In this document: positions 29,034-38,781 of the stretch, piece by piece
How positions within the stretch are numbered: the first letter of the stretch is position 1
How the letters are laid out: every line of letters starts with the position of its first letter
DNA from: Roseicyclus sp.
GTDB taxonomy: Bacteria > Pseudomonadota > Alphaproteobacteria > Rhodobacterales > Rhodobacteraceae
Reading direction: 5' to 3'
Assembly (NCBI GenBank): GCA_018401055.1
Contig: JAGYLB010000092.1
Location: forward strand, 1-64,000
Length of the DNA: 64,000 nucleotides
Program-made: the position numbers and the translations under genes
Notes under the pieces: generated by a model
Database searches by the model: none
Told to the model about the DNA's origin: nothing
The model's input: only the letters and a program-made list of their open reading frames with translations

Positions 29034-31340
29034 TGGGCCCGATCCTCCGGCTTGGGTTCAGGTCGCTCGTAGCGGGTGCCGCGCAGCAGCGCATAGGCCG
29101 CCAGCGCCGCGATCACGACCACGGCGATCTCGCCGAACGTGTCGATGGCGCGGAAATCCACGAGGATGACATTGACGATGTTGCGCCCATAGGCCTCGGT
29201 CCAGCTTGCGAACTCGAAGTAATCCGTCAGCCTCCGGTCAAGCTCGCCCTGCAATACGCCGACCATCACCACCGTGACCATCGCCCCGATGGCGACCGCC
29301 AGCGCGGCATGGACCGGGCGCCGCTTGCGGTCGCGCGCCAGCCCCAGCAGCGGCAGTTTGAGCATGGCGACAGCGACCAGCACGACGACCAGAACCTCGA
29401 CCAGAAGCTGCGTGATGGCGACATCGGGCGCGCTGAAGATGATGAAGATCAGCGCCACGCCGATCCCCACAACACCCAGTGCCGCGATGGCCGTCATCCG
29501 GCTGGAGGTGATGGCGGTCAGGACCGCGCCGGCGGTGACGAACAGCACCACCGCCCAATGCTTGAACTGCAGACCGGACATCGCATCGGCCCAGTCGACG
29601 GTAAAATCCAGCGCATCCTTGAGCCAGATCGTCGCCCCGACGCCGACAGCCAGAGTGGCGAAGACCGTGAAGATGTAGCGCTGCAAGACGCCGGACTGCA
29701 GGATGCCCGTCTGCCATGCCGCCAGCGCCTTGAGCCCGTCGAGCGTCCGGTCCCAGCCGGGATCGAACTTGACCGGATTGGCCTCGATGATGCGGCCAAG
29801 CCAGTCGCGCAGCGGCCGGTGCATGGCATAAAGCAGCGCGCCCGTGGCGAAGGTGACAAGCGAAAGGATGAAGGCTGCGTTCACCTCACGGAACAGATAG
29901 AGGTCGACCGCATAGTCGTAGTCGCCATAGACGGCCCATGTGCCGGGCGCGACCAGCCATGCCTCGATCGTATCGGGAAACAGGCCAAAGCCCAGCGACA
30001 GGCTGCCAAGGATCAACGGCCCGATCCACATCACCCAAGGCCCTTCTTGCGGGGCCTGCGGCGTGTCGGACAACTCACCCGTGAACGGCCGCAGAACCGA
30101 GATGCCAGCCGCCACGAACATCAGCACAGAGGCCGCAAAGATCGTGCCGGTGACCCAAATCATCCCCTGATCCAGCCCCAGGCCCGCCTTGTAGAGGAAT
30201 TCCTTGCCGATGAAGCCCACCAGCGGCGGGATGCCCGCCATCGACAGGCCCGCGATGGCGCCGCCCAGAAAGGTCAGCGGCATCTTGCGGCCAAGGCCCC
30301 GCAACCGGTCCACCTCGCGCGTGCCGGTTTCGTGATCGACGATGCCGATCATCAAGAAGAGCGCCGCTTTGTAGAGCGAATGGACCACCAGAAAGGTCAT
30401 CATGCCGGTAATCGCCGCAGCCGTGCCCGCGCCGATGAACATGGTCAGCGCGCCTAGCGCCATCAGGGTGGTATAGGCCAGCACCTGCTTGATGTCGGTC
30501 TGCCGGATCGCCAGCAGGCTGGCGAATACGGTGGTGAACCCGCCCGCGATGACCAGCGTCCAGAACCACAGGTCGGTCGAGCCCAGCGCGGGGTTCATCC
30601 GCGCCATCAGGTAGACGCCACCCTTCACCATCGTGGCCGAATGCAGATAGGCCGACACCGGCGTGGGGGCGGCCATGGCGTTGGGCAGCCAGAAATGGAA
30701 CGGGAACTGCGCCGATTTGGTGAAGGCCCCGGCGAGGAAACAGGATCACGATCGGCACATACAGCGGATGCGCGCGGATCGCGTCGCCCTGCTGCAAGAT
30801 CACCGACAGCTCGAACGATCCCGCCACCGTGCCCAGCAAGATGACACCTGCCAGAAAGGCAAGCCCGCCGGTGCCAGTGACCAAGAGCGCCTGCAGGGCC
30901 GAGCGGCGCGATTTCGCCTCGTCCGAGGAAAAGCCGATCAGCAGATAGGACGAGATCGTCGTGATCTCCCAGAACACGAAGAGCGCGATCAGGTTGTCGG
31001 CCAGCACCAGCCCCAGCATGCCGATCATGAACAGCATCAAGAACAGCACGAAGCGCGGGTATTCAGGGTGGTTGCCGAGGTACTTCGTCGAATAGAGCGT
31101 GACCAACATGCCGATGCCCGAGATGAGCAGCGCGAATGTCAGGCTCAGCCCGTCGATCAGCAGCGACAGGCGCACGTCAAGCGATGGCACCCAGTCAAGG
31201 CCGAGCACCACCGGCGCCCCGGCTGCTACGGGTGCGAGGAATTGCAGCAGATAGGCAAAGATCCCCGCGGGGATCGCAACCGACATCCACCCGGCAGGCC
31301 CGCCATGGACCCGCGGCACGACTGCATCTGATTTGGCCAC
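29030..31340 (-). CDS. mrpA: Na+/H+ antiporter subunit A (one frameshift)
   Basis: This is the large subunit, about 770 residues, with a NuoL-like core and a C-terminal extension carrying the DUF4040/MrpB-like region (ending [20 protein letters not shown]). I use GTG at 31338-31340 with GAGAGGG upstream. The core shows [20 protein letters not shown] with the conserved Glu, and [20 protein letters not shown]. The frame breaks near 30735, where one extra T turns the expected [15 protein letters not shown] into another frame; the downstream frame then runs to the end. A T-tract insertion of this kind is a typical read error. It heads the mrpABCDEFG operon. Confidence 0.93.
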
Positions 31341-31409
31341 CCCGTTGTCCCTCTCGCTTGCATCCGGCCCTTATGGCCAGTGCCCTTTCCTATTCCCTGG
31401 CCGGTCCGG

Positions 31410-32374
31410 TCAGATGACCGGGTTCAGCGTCACCGGCGACACGAAGCCGTCGGGCTTGACCGCGATCACCGCGCAAGACACCCGGCGCAGGATCGTCTCT
31501 GCCGTCGTGCCCATGACGAAGCCCGACACCCCGGTGCTCCCGCCGGTGCCCATGACAATGGCATCCACGCCGCCAGCCTCGGCATGCTCGGCGATGACAT
31601 CGGCCGCTATCCCCTGCCGCACATGAATGGCGCCCCTAGGGACCTGCGGATGATCCGCCATGCGCGCCATGACCCGGGCGCGGTTGGCCTTTTCCTCCTG
31701 CGCGACCAGGCTGTCGAAGGCGTCCTTGCGCCCTTTGCCGAACCGGCTTTGGCGCAGCGCCCGTTCGCCCGGCAGCGACCACGCGTGCAGCACCTGCAGG
31801 TCGGCGCCGTCGTGCCGCCAGATCTACGGCAATGCCAAGAACCTGCCGATCGAGGCTGTCGCGCACCGGATCGCCCTGCCCGGGCGGATCGATGGTCGCC
31901 AGAACCCGCGCGAACCGGGTGTCGCCCTCGGCCATCAGCAGCCAGACCGGGCATGGACATTTGCGCAGCAGGTGCATGTCGAACCCCTTGAGGGCGCCAC
32001 GACCCTCCGTACCGACGGTCGCACCCTTGATCACGACATCATGGCCCTCGCGCAGCACCATCCTGATCACCTCGACAAAGGGGCTGCCCTGCAGCACCGC
32101 CTCGGTCACCTCGATCCCTTGCGTGCGGGCCTTTTCGGCGAAACCCGACAGGCGCGCGCGGTGGAAGGCGATAACATCTTCTTCGATGCCCGAGCCGCGT
32201 TGGCCGGTCAGAGCGGCATTCAGACGGCCCGAGTCCCCGGGCGCCCCGTCGATCACATCGACCAGCGTCAGCGCGGCCCGGCTCGTCTGGGCCAGACCGA
32301 CCGCGCGGCGCGAGCGCGACCTCCGACAGGCTGTCGTCGGTCAGAACCGCCAGAATGGATTTCACTTGCCGCAT
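31410..32374 (-). CDS. Universal stress protein with two Usp domains (frameshifted)
   Basis: The ATG at 32372-32374 (MRQVKSILAVLTDDSLSEVA) follows AAAGGTGG. The first Usp domain ends with VIKGATVGTEGRGALKGFDM and LLRKCPCPVWLL. The second has VDAIVMGTGGSTGVSGFVMG, the G-2X-G-9X-G-S/T nucleotide loop form, and ILRRVSCAVIAVKPDGF. Breaks occur near 32320, 31840 and 31800. Total about 320 residues, fitting UspE-type tandem proteins. It precedes the Mrp operon by 69 bases on the same strand and is divergent from a LysR gene, so it may be part of a stress response with the antiporter. That link is only positional. Confidence 0.83.
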
Positions 32375-32394
32375 TGCACCACCTTTCATCGGGG

Positions 32395-32460
32395 CAGATA
32401 GGCTCGGCACCCAGATAGGTCCAATCGAAACGAAACTGGCTTTTCATAGATTTTCTCTAT
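32395..32460. promoter_or_regulatory. Divergent usp / lysR control region with LysR-type inverted repeat
   Basis: The 98 bases between the usp gene and the LysR gene hold an interrupted palindrome ATAGA-N5-TCTAT at 32446-32460, which contains the T-N11-A pattern of LysR-type operators and resembles OxyR half-sites. An outer pair GGCTT/AAGCC at 32438-32465 extends it. A direct repeat CAGATAGG occurs at 32395-32402 and 32412-32419. The site ends 12 bases before the LysR start codon, suggesting autoregulation. Confidence 0.45.
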
Positions 32461-32472
32461 AAGCCTTTCCGC

Positions 32473-33393
32473 ATGCCCACACTCCAGCAACTCCGCTATC
32501 TCGTCCTTCTTGATGAAACCCTGCATTTCGGTCGCGCTGCGGACCGGGCGCATGTAACCCAGCCGACACTCTCGGCGCAGCTTGCCGCGCTTGAGGCGAA
32601 ACTGGGCCTTCACCTCGTCGAGCGCTCGCGGGCGCGGGTGATGATGACGCCGGAAGGGCACGAGATCGCCACCCGCGCGCGCCGCATCCTGCGCGAGGTG
32701 GACGAGATCAGCGAGCTTGCGAACCGCGGGCGACAACCCTTGGGTGGCACGATCCGGGTCGGGGTGGTGGCCTCGCTCGGGTCCTATTTCTTGCCGCTGG
32801 TCATTCCCGATCTGCACGCCTCGCACCCCAGCCTCCGGCTTTATGTGCGCGAGGGGGTTTCCGCGGACCTGATGACACGGCTGGACGAAGGCACGCTTGA
32901 CCTGTTGTTCATTCCATTGCCCGTCCGCGGCAGCGAGCTGGAAGCCGCACGGCTTTTCCGCGAACCGCTGTTGGCGGTCACCCCCAACGATCACCCGCTG
33001 GCGCAGCTGGCCAGCGTCCCGCGCGAACGGTTGCGCGGCGAAACCATCTTGTCACTGGAACCGGGCCACAAGCTGCATGAACAGGTCAGCCAGATCTGCG
33101 CCGACACCGGTGCCGAGATCAGCCTCGAGTACGGGGCGACATCGCTTGACACGATCCGGCAGATGGTGGGGATGGGTTTGGGCCTGTCGCTCCTGCCCGC
33201 GCTCTATGTCCGGTCCGAGGTGCAACCCAACCGATTGGTCACGGCACGGCCGCTTGCGGGCCCTCAACCGTTCCGCACCGTCGGCATGGTCTGGCGCAGA
33301 CGCGCGCCGCGGGCCGCGGAATACGCCGAACTCGCGCAGATCCTGCGGCGCTTCCTCCGTCAGACGGCACCCGAAGTGACTGTCATCGATTGA
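32473..33393 (+). CDS. LysR-family regulator, OxyR-like (first copy)
   Basis: The frame is intact at 306 residues. The N-terminal winged helix (MPTLQQLRYLVLLDETLHFG through VTQPTLSAQLAALEAKLGLH) is followed by an effector domain. The C-terminal GMGLGLSLLPALYVRSEV resembles OxyR. The peroxide-sensing cysteines of OxyR are not evident in the region 195-215: only a single Cys is seen (SQICADTGAE), so redox sensing by a disulfide is doubtful. It is divergent from usp and 245 bases upstream of a paralogue. A GGGTGCA/TGCACCC hairpin lies in the following gap (33400-33444). Confidence 0.88.
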   Translation: MPTLQQLRYLVLLDETLHFGRAADRAHVTQPTLSAQLAALEAKLGLHLVERSRARVMMTPEGHEIATRARRILREVDEISELANRGRQPLGGTIRVGVVASLGSYFLPLVIPDLHASHPSLRLYVREGVSADLMTRLDEGTLDLLFIPLPVRGSELEAARLFREPLLAVTPNDHPLAQLASVPRERLRGETILSLEPGHKLHEQVSQICADTGAEISLEYGATSLDTIRQMVGMGLGLSLLPALYVRSEVQPNRLVTARPLAGPQPFRTVGMVWRRRAPRAAEYAELAQILRRFLRQTAPEVTVID

Positions 33394-33638
33394 AGAACCG
33401 GGTGCACCGCGCCGGTTGACGGCAGGGACCGTCGCGATGCACCCGATTTGGAGACCGACCAGGTCCGTGAGCGCTGGAAGGGACAACCACCAGCAAGGCC
33501 AGGCCTCCGGTCGCGGCCCGTGCGTGCCCACGCGCCGCTTTCCCGCTTCCGGGAATGCACCACACGTAAACCTGCTTTTCGATAGTTTGAAGCATGAAAT
33601 GTGTTGATCTCCGATTGGAAAAAACTAATGATTACTCC

Positions 33639-34578
33639 ATGCCGATTTCAGTCCCTCCGATCACCCTGCGCCAGATGCGCTACCTTCTCGCTCTGGAAGA
33701 GACCCAGCATTTCCGCGAAGCGGCGGAGAGTTGTGGCATCTCGCAACCGTCGTTGTCGGTGCAGATCAAGACCTTGGAAGAAGCGCTTGGCCTGACCCTT
33801 GTGGAGCGCGGCCACGGGCCCGTGCGCCTGACTCTGGCGGGCCGTGAAGTGGCACGCCGTGCGCGCGAGATCCTTGATGCGACGCAAGGCATTCTCGATC
33901 TGTCGGTGACGCTGAAATCGGGGCTGGGCGGCACGATCCGGCTTGGCACCTCGGTGACGCTCGGGCCCTACCTGATGCCGCATGTGGTGGGGGACCTGCG
34001 CGCGACGAACCCCGATCTGAGGCTCTACATCCGCGAGGCGACGCCGCGCGACCTGCTGCGCGAGTTGCATGACGGGGTGCATGACCTGATTCTGACGCAG
34101 CTTCCGGTGTCGGGCGCGACCCTGTCGACTGCGCGGCTGTTTCGCGAACCGCTGTCGGTCGCGATGCCCAACGGGCACCCGCTTGCCGACCGCGAGATGC
34201 TGACCAACGAGGATCTCTCGGGCCAGACCATTCTGGCGCTTTCGCCGGCCTATGCACTCTATGATCTGATCTCGGCCGTCTGCGCGGAGACCGGGGCGGA
34301 CCTATCGCGCGATTACGAAGGCACGTCTCTGGACGCGCTGCGCCAGATGGTGGCGATGAACATGGGGATGACCTTTCTGCCCGCTCTCTACGTCGAAAGC
34401 GAAATCGAGGGGCGCGCGCGCGACGTGCAGATCCGCCCGTTCCGAGGTCGGCGCTTTGCGCGCTCGGTCGGGCTTGTCTGGCGCATCGGCATCGGGGGCG
34501 GCGCCGGCCTATGAGCGTCTGGCAGGCGCGATGCGCGATACCGCCCGACGTTTTCCGCAACTGGTGATCGAAGGGTGA
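33639..34578 (+). CDS. LysR-family regulator, OxyR-like (second copy, C-terminal frameshift)
   Basis: A paralogue of the preceding gene (TLRQMRYLLALEETQHFREA; ISQPSLSVQIKTLEEALGLT; MNMGMTFLPALYVESEI). I chose the ATG at 33639-33641, which aligns with the first copy, over ATG at 33594. The effector domain has AVCAETGADLSRDYEGTSLD, again with one cysteine. Near 34490 the frame breaks; the shifted frame continues as APAYERLAGAMRDTARRFPQ and ends in TGA at 34576-34578, giving about 312 residues. It probably arose by duplication of the upstream gene. Whether the copies share targets cannot be told. Confidence 0.86.
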
Positions 34579-34623
34579 TCTTGCGCCATTGACGCCCCAA
34601 GGCACGGCGGCAAGACTGCATCC

Positions 34624-35334
34624 ATGATCGAGCGTCTGAGCCTGCCCGACGTCCGCGCCCTCGCGCAGGATTGCCTGACCCGCGCCGGGGCACCGGACCG
34701 GGTCGCGCAAGCCGTCGCCGCCGAGGTCGCGGCAGCCGAAGCCGCGGGCGAACGCCAGCACGGTATCGAGGCTCTTTTGCGCGACATCCGTCTGATGCGC
34801 TATGGCCGGATCGAGACCACAGCGCGACCGCAGATCAGCCGCCCGCGCCCCGGCCTGATGCATTGCGACGCTGGCCATGGCTTTGCCGCCGCCGCGCTTG
34901 AAGGCACGGTGGGCGCCCTGCACGATCTGGCGCGCCAGCAAGGCATCGCGCTGCTCAGGCTCGACCGGGCCAGCGACCCCGGGGCGATGATCGGGGTGTC
35001 CGGCGTTCTGGCGGGCCACGGTCTTGCAGTGCTGGCCTTCGGCGCGGTGGGGGCCGGTCGCATCGCCCATCCCGATATCTCGGGCCAGGCCACCTTGCGC
35101 AATCCACCGCGCGACGCGCTGGCCATGCTGTTGCCGTCGCCCAAGGGTGGGCAACCGGCTGACGGACCGCTCGATGGCCCGGTATCACATGGCGCTTGGA
35201 TCGTGGCGCTGGACCTGCAGGCGGCGGGCGACCGGATGCTGGCAGCCGACATATGGTCGGTTGTGCCAGCCGCGCCCCTCGCGCGCGAAATCGCCTTTTC
35301 AACGGAACTTCTGCAGCAGCTGGTGACCGCCTGA
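34624..35334 (+). CDS. Short Ldh_2-family (malate/lactate dehydrogenase-like) protein, probably degenerate
   Basis: The frame is intact at 236 residues, against roughly 330-350 for Ldh_2 oxidoreductases. The N-terminus fits the family: ALAQDCLTRAGAPDRVAQAV, an HGIEALLRDIRLMRYGRIE segment in place of the usual HG-rlp-Y-rl-G-i, and a following DAGHGFAAAALEGTV. The active-site NHFG segment is replaced by LLRLDRASDPGAMIG, and the middle of the protein is shortened. It is therefore likely not a normal NAD(P)H dehydrogenase. Its stop overlaps the start of a LysR gene (TGATG), so the two are translated together. It may be a small-molecule-binding partner or a remnant. Confidence 0.6.
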   Translation: MIERLSLPDVRALAQDCLTRAGAPDRVAQAVAAEVAAAEAAGERQHGIEALLRDIRLMRYGRIETTARPQISRPRPGLMHCDAGHGFAAAALEGTVGALHDLARQQGIALLRLDRASDPGAMIGVSGVLAGHGLAVLAFGAVGAGRIAHPDISGQATLRNPPRDALAMLLPSPKGGQPADGPLDGPVSHGAWIVALDLQAAGDRMLAADIWSVVPAAPLAREIAFSTELLQQLVTA

Positions 35335-36326
35335 TGCCCGACACACTGCTCAAGGGGCTCACGCTGCGCGGCATCGAGGTGTTCGAAATGCTGGCCCGAA
35401 CAGGGTCGGTGGCGGTGACCGCCGACCGTCTGGGCCTCAGCGCGCCGGCGGTGTCGCAGCAGATGCGCAACCTCAGCCAGACGCTGGGCGTGGACCTGAT
35501 CGACCACTCGCGCCGCCCCATGGTCCTGACCCCCGCGGGCCGCCTGTTCCTCGGCCGCGCCGAGGCTGCGTTGCAGGCGCTACGCGCAGGCCAACGCGGT
35601 TTGAGCATGCTGGATCTTGCCGACCTGTCGGCGCTGTCGATGGGCGTGATCGAGGATTTCGAGAACGAGGTGACGCCGCATCTGGCAACCGATCTGGCCG
35701 ATGCGATGCACCAATGCGCCTTTCGGCTCGTGACAGGGGCAAGCCATGCGTTGCATGCGCAGATCGCGCGGCGCGATCTGGATATCGCGATCTGCGCAGC
35801 GGGCCATCCCGACCCCGCGGGCAGCATCGTGCATCCATTGATCGAAGACCCCTATATCTTGGCCGTGCCCAAGGGCACCGATGTTTCCGGCGGTCTTGCG
35901 GGGCTTTCGGGCCTGACCTTCCTGCGTCGCGATCCCGATCAGGTCATGGGCCAACAGATCGAACGCTACCTTGCCGCCGCAGGGCTGAGCCTGCCCAATC
36001 GGTTCGAGATGGACAGCAACCAGTCGATCAGCGCGCTGGTGGCGGGCGGCACCGGCTGGACCATCACCACGCCGCTAAGCCTGCTCCGGGCCGGCCGGTT
36101 CGCGGGGGCAATCGACGCCCACCCGCTCCCCGGCACCCCGATATCGCGGCGGATCGTGGTCTATGCTACAGAGGATTGGACCGGGCCGATCCCGGCCCAG
36201 ATCGCGAGCCGCGCACGCGAGTTGATCGAGGACCATTTCGCCGCGCCGGGCCGCGCGCGCATGCCATGGTTGGCCGATCATTTTCGGGTCAAGAGCGACA
36301 GCGGTGCCGCCGTACCCGAGACGTGA
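35334..36326 (+). CDS. LysR-family transcriptional regulator (third)
   Basis: The frame is intact at 330 residues. The winged helix (LRGIEVFEMLARTGSVAVTA, then LGLSAPAVSQQMRNLSQTLG) and effector domain (HPLIEDPYILAVPKGTDV; MDSNQSISALVAGGTGWTIT) are typical. It is not closely similar to the two OxyR-like copies upstream. The one-base overlap with the Ldh_2-like gene suggests they work together. A long hairpin lies 25 bases after its stop. Confidence 0.9.
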   Translation: MPDTLLKGLTLRGIEVFEMLARTGSVAVTADRLGLSAPAVSQQMRNLSQTLGVDLIDHSRRPMVLTPAGRLFLGRAEAALQALRAGQRGLSMLDLADLSALSMGVIEDFENEVTPHLATDLADAMHQCAFRLVTGASHALHAQIARRDLDIAICAAGHPDPAGSIVHPLIEDPYILAVPKGTDVSGGLAGLSGLTFLRRDPDQVMGQQIERYLAAAGLSLPNRFEMDSNQSISALVAGGTGWTITTPLSLLRAGRFAGAIDAHPLPGTPISRRIVVYATEDWTGPIPAQIASRARELIEDHFAAPGRARMPWLADHFRVKSDSGAAVPET

Positions 36327-36350
36327 GGGCTACAAACTCTGCAACCGCAC

Positions 36351-36381
36351 GGTGCGTTGGCTGAGCCGGAGCCAACGCACC
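36351..36381 (+). terminator. Strong 12-bp hairpin after the third LysR gene
   Basis: GGTGCGTTGGCT (36351-36362) and AGCCAACGCACC (36370-36381) pair perfectly around a 7-base loop. It lies 25 bases beyond the LysR stop. No T-run follows, so it may be a Rho-assisted or processing structure rather than a classic intrinsic terminator. Confidence 0.55.
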
Positions 36382-36829
36382 GGGCAATCACATTGTAATC
36401 CCTGCATAATTTCAAAAATTTGTAAAAATATTTACAATTTCTGCGTTGCACGGACAAATCCTTTTACAAAAAAATCCTTGCCCCTCAGACAGATGTTCTG
36501 GATTCGTCACCGACCTGTCATCTTTCCGGCACATTCCGCGAAGGCACCCAAGGGGCGTTCGAGGCGGATGTAGCGGCCGCAGCAGGTTGCGCCCCGGGGT
36601 CGGAGGGACAGGAGGACCACCCGGATAGCGCCACCCGCCGTAAGGCCGCAAGGTTGGGGGAGGCTGACCATCTGACATCGCCCCGGTCCGGGGCACAGGA
36701 TCACGGCGCGGCGCTGATGCCCGTCGTACGATCCGAAAGACCCGCGAACCGGTTTCGTTTCGAGGCCGTCCATTGCGTGTTTGCCATCCGCGTGCGTGCC
36801 AGCGCGGGAAACCTTGAGGGAGAGAGACC
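36382..36829. other. acsA upstream region, no gene seen
   Basis: About 450 bases separate the hairpin from acsA. I see no convincing gene. The first 130 bases are AT-rich and hold the inverted repeat at 36420-36437 and a further TTTTACAAAAAAAT stretch at 36462-36475, likely the promoter region. The remainder is GC-rich with no obvious motif except the ribosome site GAGGGAGAG before the acsA start, so the acsA mRNA may have a long leader. Confidence 0.5.
36420..36437. promoter_or_regulatory. Inverted repeat upstream of acsA, possible short-chain-acyl-CoA regulator site
   Basis: TTGTAAA-N4-TTTACAA is a perfect 7-base inverted repeat about 390 bases before acsA, in an AT-rich patch. Its form and 4-base spacer are close to the TTTGCAAA-N4-TTTGCAAA element I recall for the ScfR-type regulator PccR of Rhodobacter sphaeroides. 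A related regulator controlling acetate assimilation is a reasonable candidate; no such regulator gene is in the window. Confidence 0.5.
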
Positions 36830-38773
36830 TTGACAACCGACAGCCAGACCCGCCCCGGCCTTCTGCCCGGCGCCCATGTCGACGCCGCCCGCTACGAGGA
36901 GATGTATGCCGCGTCGGTCAGCGACCCCGATGCCTTCTGGGGTGAGCATGGCAAGCGGATCGACTGGATCAAGCCCTACTCCAAGGTCAAGAACACCTCT
37001 TTCGGCCCCGGCCCGGTGCACATCAACTGGTACGAGGACGGCACGCTGAACGTCGCCGCCAATTGCATCGACCGCCATCTGGCGACCCGCGGCGAACAGA
37101 CCGCTATCATCTTCGAGCCCGATGAGCCGACCGACCCCGCGCAGCACATCACCTACAACGAACTTGCCGATCACGTTGGCCGCTTTGCCAATGTGCTCAA
37201 GGGCCTTGGCGTGGAAAAGGGCGATCGCGTCGTCATCTACCTGCCGATGATCCCCGAAGCGGCCTATGCCATGCTGGCCTGCGCGCGCATCGGCGCGGTT
37301 CATTCCATCGTCTTCGCCGGCTTCTCGCCCGATGCGCTGTCGGCCCGGATCAACGGCTGCGGCGCAAAGGTGGTCATCACCTCGGATGGCGCGCCGCGCG
37401 GCGGGCGCGTCACGGAACTCAAGGACAACGTGAACAAGGCGCTGCTGCATTGCGACGATGACGTGCAATGCCTTGTCGTCAAGCGCACCGGCGCACAGGT
37501 CGCTTGGGTCGCGGCCCGCGACCATTGGTATGACGCGCTGGCCGCTGAAGCATCCACCGACTGCCCGCCCGAGGAAATGAACGCCGAAGACCCGCTGTTC
37601 ATCCTTTATACCTCCGGCTCGACCGGCCAGCCCAAGGGCGTGGTCCACACCACCGGCGGCTATCTGGTCTATGCCTCGATGACCCACGAGATCACCTTTG
37701 ACTACAAGCAGGGCGATGTCTTCTGGTGCACCGCCGACGTGGGTTGGGTCACGGGCCACAGCTACATCGTCTACGGGCCGCTGGCCAATGGTGCGACCAC
37801 GCTGATGTTCGAGGGTGTGCCGACCTACCCCGATGCGGGCCGGTTCTGGGCCGTGTGCGAAAAGCACAAGGTCACCCAGTTCTACACCGCCCCCACCGCG
37901 ATCCGCGCGCTGATGGGGAAGGGACCGGATTATGTCACGAAATACGACCTGTCCTCGCTGAAACTTCTGGGCTCGGTCGGTGAGCCGATCAACCCCGAGG
38001 CGTGGAACTGGTACAACGAACATGTCGGCAAGGGCAAATGCCCCATCGTCGACACATGGTGGCAGACCGAAACCGGCGGCCACATGATGACGCCGCTGCC
38101 CGGCGCGCATGCGCTCAAGCCCGGTGCCGCGCAAAAGCCCTTCTTCGGGGTCAAGGCGCTGGTGCTGGACCCTACCACCGGCGCGGTGATCGAAGGCAAT
38201 GGCGTAGAGGGTGTGCTGGTTCTGGCCGACAGCTGGCCGGGGCAGATGCGCACGCTTTGGGAAGATCACGAACGGTTCGAAAAGACCTATTTCGGCGATT
38301 ACGCGGGCTATTACTTCTCGGGCGACGGTTGCCGCCGGGACGAGGATGGCGACTACTGGATCACCGGCCGCGTCGATGACGTGATCAACGTCTCGGGCCA
38401 CCGGATGGGCACCGCCGAGGTCGAAAGCGCGCTTGTCGCGCATGAAACCGTGTCCGAGGCCGCCGTGGTGGGCTATCCCCACCCGATCAAGGGGCAAGGC
38501 ATTTATTGCTACGTCACCTTGATGGCCGACGAGACGCCCAGCGAAGAGCTGAAGAAGAAACTTGCCGACTGGGTCCGGACCGAGATCGGCCCGATCGCCA
38601 AGCCCGACGTGATCCAGTGGGCACCGGGCCTGCCCAAGACACGCTCGGGCAAGATCATGCGCCGCATCTTGCGCAAGATCGCGGAAAACGATTTCGACAG
38701 CCTTGGCGACACCTCGACCCTGGCCGATCCGTCGGTGGTGGAAGAGCTGATCGCCAACCGGTCCAAGCAGTGA
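36830..38773 (+). CDS. acsA: Acetyl-CoA synthetase (AMP-forming)
   Basis: It activates acetate to acetyl-CoA through acetyl-AMP. The frame is intact at 647 residues. TTG is used as start ([20 protein letters not shown]), 3-10 bases after GAGGGAGAG; no ATG is closer. The adenylate-forming core [20 protein letters not shown] lies near residue 262, [20 protein letters not shown] near 410, and the acetylation lysine motif [15 protein letters not shown] near 605-618, where lysine acetylation inactivates homologues. The adk gene follows 8 bases later, then an acetate-type symporter, so uptake, activation and AMP recycling are grouped. Confidence 0.97.
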   Translation: MTTDSQTRPGLLPGAHVDAARYEEMYAASVSDPDAFWGEHGKRIDWIKPYSKVKNTSFGPGPVHINWYEDGTLNVAANCIDRHLATRGEQTAIIFEPDEPTDPAQHITYNELADHVGRFANVLKGLGVEKGDRVVIYLPMIPEAAYAMLACARIGAVHSIVFAGFSPDALSARINGCGAKVVITSDGAPRGGRVTELKDNVNKALLHCDDDVQCLVVKRTGAQVAWVAARDHWYDALAAEASTDCPPEEMNAEDPLFILYTSGSTGQPKGVVHTTGGYLVYASMTHEITFDYKQGDVFWCTADVGWVTGHSYIVYGPLANGATTLMFEGVPTYPDAGRFWAVCEKHKVTQFYTAPTAIRALMGKGPDYVTKYDLSSLKLLGSVGEPINPEAWNWYNEHVGKGKCPIVDTWWQTETGGHMMTPLPGAHALKPGAAQKPFFGVKALVLDPTTGAVIEGNGVEGVLVLADSWPGQMRTLWEDHERFEKTYFGDYAGYYFSGDGCRRDEDGDYWITGRVDDVINVSGHRMGTAEVESALVAHETVSEAAVVGYPHPIKGQGIYCYVTLMADETPSEELKKKLADWVRTEIGPIAKPDVIQWAPGLPKTRSGKIMRRILRKIAENDFDSLGDTSTLADPSVVEELIANRSKQ

Positions 38774-38781
38774 GCGGAGCC

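Noticed and set aside
26621..30457. Long plus-strand open frames (563 and 474 codons) opposite mrpE-mrpA.
   Set aside because: Their composition (His, Arg, Gln, Asp-rich, without domains) is typical of antisense shadows of GC-rich membrane-protein genes.
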